A DNA stretch of 64,000 nucleotides from an uncultured Clostridia bacterium (GTDB lineage: Bacteria; Bacillota; Clostridia; Oscillospirales; Acutalibacteraceae). Below, piece by piece: positions 62,148 through 64,000 of this stretch (position 1 is the first letter of the stretch; every line of letters starts with the position of its first letter). The notes beneath the pieces were generated by a model that saw only the letters and a program-made list of their open reading frames with translations, had not been told where the DNA came from and did not search any database. The position numbers and the translations under genes were made by a program. Location of the stretch: positions 1 to 64,000 of the forward strand of contig CALCHE010000228.1 in assembly GCA_937901145.1 (NCBI GenBank). Direction: 5' to 3'.

Positions 62148-62363
62148 ATGGTAACACAGGCACAGATTGACAGAATAAACGAGCTCGCACGAAAGGCAAA
62201 AACACCTGAAGGTCTCACCGAAGAGGAGCAGGCTGAAAGAGCTGTTTTAAGACGTGCATATATCGATTCCTTTAAGGAAAGCCTTGTAGGTCAGCTCGAA
62301 AACACCTACATTGTGGATGAAAAGGGCAACAAGACAAAGGTAACGAGAAAAGGAAAAAAATAA
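62148..62363 (+). CDS. DUF896 (YnzC-like) small protein
   Basis: 71 residues. IDRINELARKAKTPEGLTEEEQAERAVLRRAYIDSF is the family pattern of two helices. A small cytosolic protein found in Firmicutes; role not settled (SOS-linked in Bacillus). Overlaps the next gene by one base. Confidence 0.93.
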   Translation: MVTQAQIDRINELARKAKTPEGLTEEEQAERAVLRRAYIDSFKESLVGQLENTYIVDEKGNKTKVTRKGKK

Positions 62364-62980
62364 TGAGCAGGACTTGTTATATTATCGGTGCGGGTGACAT
62401 AACTCAGCCTGATTTCAAGGCTGGTTCGGACGATTACATCATCTGTGCTGACGGTGGTTACAGCTATAAAAATCTTCTCGGCAGAGAGTGTGACTGCGTA
62501 GTAGGAGACTTCGATTCCTTCGGCACAGTACCTGAGACGGAGAATAAAATAGTGGCACCCTGTGAAAAGGATGAAACAGATATGATGCTTGCCGTAGATA
62601 CAGGGTATGCAAAGGGTTATCGCGATTTCGTGCTTTTAGGAGCGTTGGGTGGAGAGCGCTCTGACCATTCTGTAGCTAATATTCAGCTTCTCCATTATAT
62701 CACTTCTAAAGGCGGCAGAGCTACGATAATTCACGGTGACGAGATTTTTACAGTCTTTAAGAATGACACTCTTTTTCTCAATGAAAGCCTTAAAGGCTAC
62801 ATTTCTGTTTTCTCACTTTCCGACGAAAGCAGGGGAGTAACACTGAAAAATCTCAAATACACTCTCCAAAATGCTAATTTAAATTCCTTTAATCCTGTAG
62901 GTGTAAGTAATGAGTTCATCGGCAAAAAAGCGGAAATCAGCGTAAAAGACGGATGTTTACTTGTTGTTTATAAAAAGTAA
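62363..62980 (+). CDS. Thiamine pyrophosphokinase
   Basis: 205 residues. ICADGGYSY, CDCVVGDFDSFG and EKDETDMMLAVDTGY are the magnesium/ATP and substrate motifs of the thiamine pyrophosphokinase family; LGALGGERSDHSVANIQLL follows. It makes the cofactor thiamine diphosphate. End of the alaS-side run of overlapping genes; the next small gene starts 14 bases later. Confidence 0.93.
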   Translation: MSRTCYIIGAGDITQPDFKAGSDDYIICADGGYSYKNLLGRECDCVVGDFDSFGTVPETENKIVAPCEKDETDMMLAVDTGYAKGYRDFVLLGALGGERSDHSVANIQLLHYITSKGGRATIIHGDEIFTVFKNDTLFLNESLKGYISVFSLSDESRGVTLKNLKYTLQNANLNSFNPVGVSNEFIGKKAEISVKDGCLLVVYKK

Positions 62981-62994
62981 GGAGAACCTGTAAT

Positions 62995-63207
62995 ATGAAA
63001 AAGTTTTGCTGTGAGGATATGAAGTCTCATATTTATTTGAGATGTGAAGATAAGGTTCCGGATAATGGAGATAAAGAAGATAAACCCGTATGGTTTTATT
63101 CTGATGATAATGAATACGGTATCCCTCTTGCTGATTTAGTCGGCGGTTTTATTTCATCGTATATTGTCATAAAATATTGCCCTTGGTGTGGCAGAAGGCT
63201 TGATTAA
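62995..63207 (+). CDS. Small zinc-ribbon-like protein
   Basis: 70 residues, behind AAGGAG. Two Cys pairs, KFCCEDM at the N-terminus and CPWCGRR at the C-terminus, could bind zinc. The middle is acidic. Similar CCEDM...CPWCG small proteins occur in Firmicutes; function unknown. Probably the last gene of the preceding operon. Confidence 0.72.
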   Translation: MKKFCCEDMKSHIYLRCEDKVPDNGDKEDKPVWFYSDDNEYGIPLADLVGGFISSYIVIKYCPWCGRRLD

Positions 63208-63250
63208 TAATGTGTCATACGGGATAAAATTTTGATATAAGTGTAGCAAA

Positions 63251-63282
63251 AAAATGAGGCTGAAATCAATCAGCCTCATTTT
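63251..63282. terminator. Bidirectional terminator
   Basis: AAAATGAGGCTGA (63251-63263) pairs perfectly with TCAGCCTCATTTT (63270-63282), between convergent genes. Confidence 0.92.
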
Positions 63283-63296
63283 TATATGCTTATATT

Positions 63297-64000
63297 TTAT
63301 TCTACGATTGAAACGCCTGTCATTTCTGCGGGCTGTTCAATGTTCATAATCTTGAGCATTGTGGGAGCGATGTCGCAGAGCTTACCGCCTTCACGGAGCT
63401 TACAGTCATAACCGCATACAACAAAGGGAACAGGGAATGTAGTGTGTGCAGTGAAGGGTGAGCCGTCTTCCTCGTACATTTTGTCAGCGTTACCATGGTC
63501 AGCTGTGATAAGCATTACGCCATCCATTTTCATAACTGCATCGTAAACCTTGCCTACGCAGGTGTCGACAGCTTCAACTGCAGCCTTAGCAGCGTCAAAA
63601 ATACCTGTATGACCGACCATATCACAGTTAGCAAAGTTAAGGATAATAGCGTCATATTTGCCGCTTCCGATAGCTTCAACTACCTTTTCTGTTACCTCGT
63701 AAGCGCTCATTTCGGGCTGCATATCATAGGTGGGAACCTTGGGAGAAGCAACGAGGATTCTGTCCTCGCCTTCGTACTGCTTTTCTACACCACCGTTGAA
63801 GAAGAAGGTTACGTGAGCGTACTTTTCTGTTTCGGCGATTCTGAGCTGAGTTTTGCCCATTTTTGCCATATATTCACCAAAGGTATTTTCGAGAGTCTGA
63901 GGCTTGAATGCTACGTGAACGTTGGGCATTGTAGCGTCATACTGAGTCATACATACATAGTAGAGAGGGAAGAATCCGTTCTTTCTTTCAAAGCCGTCGA
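63297..64000 (-). CDS. gpmI: 2,3-bisphosphoglycerate-independent phosphoglycerate mutase, 5' end beyond window
   Basis: The frame stays open through the right window edge; an ATG at 63950 is internal, since [21 protein letters not shown] reads across it. The visible 234 residues are the C-terminal part of the family: [50 protein letters not shown] and [12 protein letters not shown] (manganese ligands D, H), [10 protein letters not shown]. It interconverts 3- and 2-phosphoglycerate in glycolysis. Confidence 0.97.
   Translation of the reverse strand, partial: DGFERKNGFFPLYYVCMTQYDATMPNVHVAFKPQTLENTFGEYMAKMGKTQLRIAETEKYAHVTFFFNGGVEKQYEGEDRILVASPKVPTYDMQPEMSAYEVTEKVVEAIGSGKYDAIILNFANCDMVGHTGIFDAAKAAVEAVDTCVGKVYDAVMKMDGVMLITADHGNADKMYEEDGSPFTAHTTFPVPFVVCGYDCKLREGGKLCDIAPTMLKIMNIEQPAEMTGVSIVE

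Overview
The window looks like chromosome of a low-to-medium GC Gram-positive anaerobe of class Clostridia, most likely Ruminococcaceae/Oscillospirales. Pointers are a T-box leader on alaS, a CIRCE-controlled hrcA-grpE-dnaK-dnaJ operon, a preQ1-III-like riboswitch on a QueT-type transporter (a class known mainly from Ruminococcaceae), an oxygen-sensitive radical-SAM sulfatase maturase, a ferredoxin-nitroreductase fusion, and strong AGGAGG ribosome sites. This assignment is inference; no rRNA gene is present.

Layout. 1-1713: AT-rich accessory segment between a 3' fragment of a tRNA-Val gene and the intact tRNA-Val(GAC), that is, between attachment-site-like direct repeats; it carries one exported hypothetical protein with an in-frame stop and a palindromic element. 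1942-14767: metallophosphoesterase, sulfatase plus maturase, methyltransferase, a BlaI/BlaR1-type repressor-sensor pair with tandem operators, a nitroreductase, and an ECF sigma factor with a membrane beta-propeller partner. 14903-16542: small-gene cluster with a cloverleaf-folding repeat, a secreted Cys-rich protein and three leaderless 34-43-residue peptides, each transcription unit having a near-consensus promoter and a strong terminator. 16549-21382: heat-shock operon. 21497-25265: MBL-fold hydrolase, SLOG-like protein, uvrC, XRE regulator. 25288-26102: second small-peptide locus of the same design. 26211-28282: membrane protein and condensation-domain-like acyltransferase. 28379-33541: nucleoside ABC importer with pyrimidine-nucleoside phosphorylase; its candidate binding lipoprotein lies at 35341-36543. 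36617-39329: ung, glmM and a hexapeptide-repeat protein. About 39581-40152: a candidate ~570-nt structured RNA with its own promoter and terminator. 40231-50693: queT, MFS transporter, glpK, LDH2-family oxidoreductase, M20 peptidase, nadE, rfbA. 50708-53729: ABC exporter with divergent TetR regulator. 53751-62980: T-box, alaS and a long same-strand run (HIT, PRT, comEC-like, holA, toprim, ispF, ArsC-like, DUF896, thiamine pyrophosphokinase). 63297-64000: gpmI, cut by the window end.

Most genes are housekeeping. The strongest novelty candidates are (i) the two loci of short, acidic, amphipathic, signal-less peptides beside secreted small proteins, in which one secreted protein ends in a helix resembling one of the free peptides; (ii) the ~570-nt RNA; (iii) the compact four-way-junction repeat at 15112-15192; and (iv) the tRNA-Val-bounded segment.
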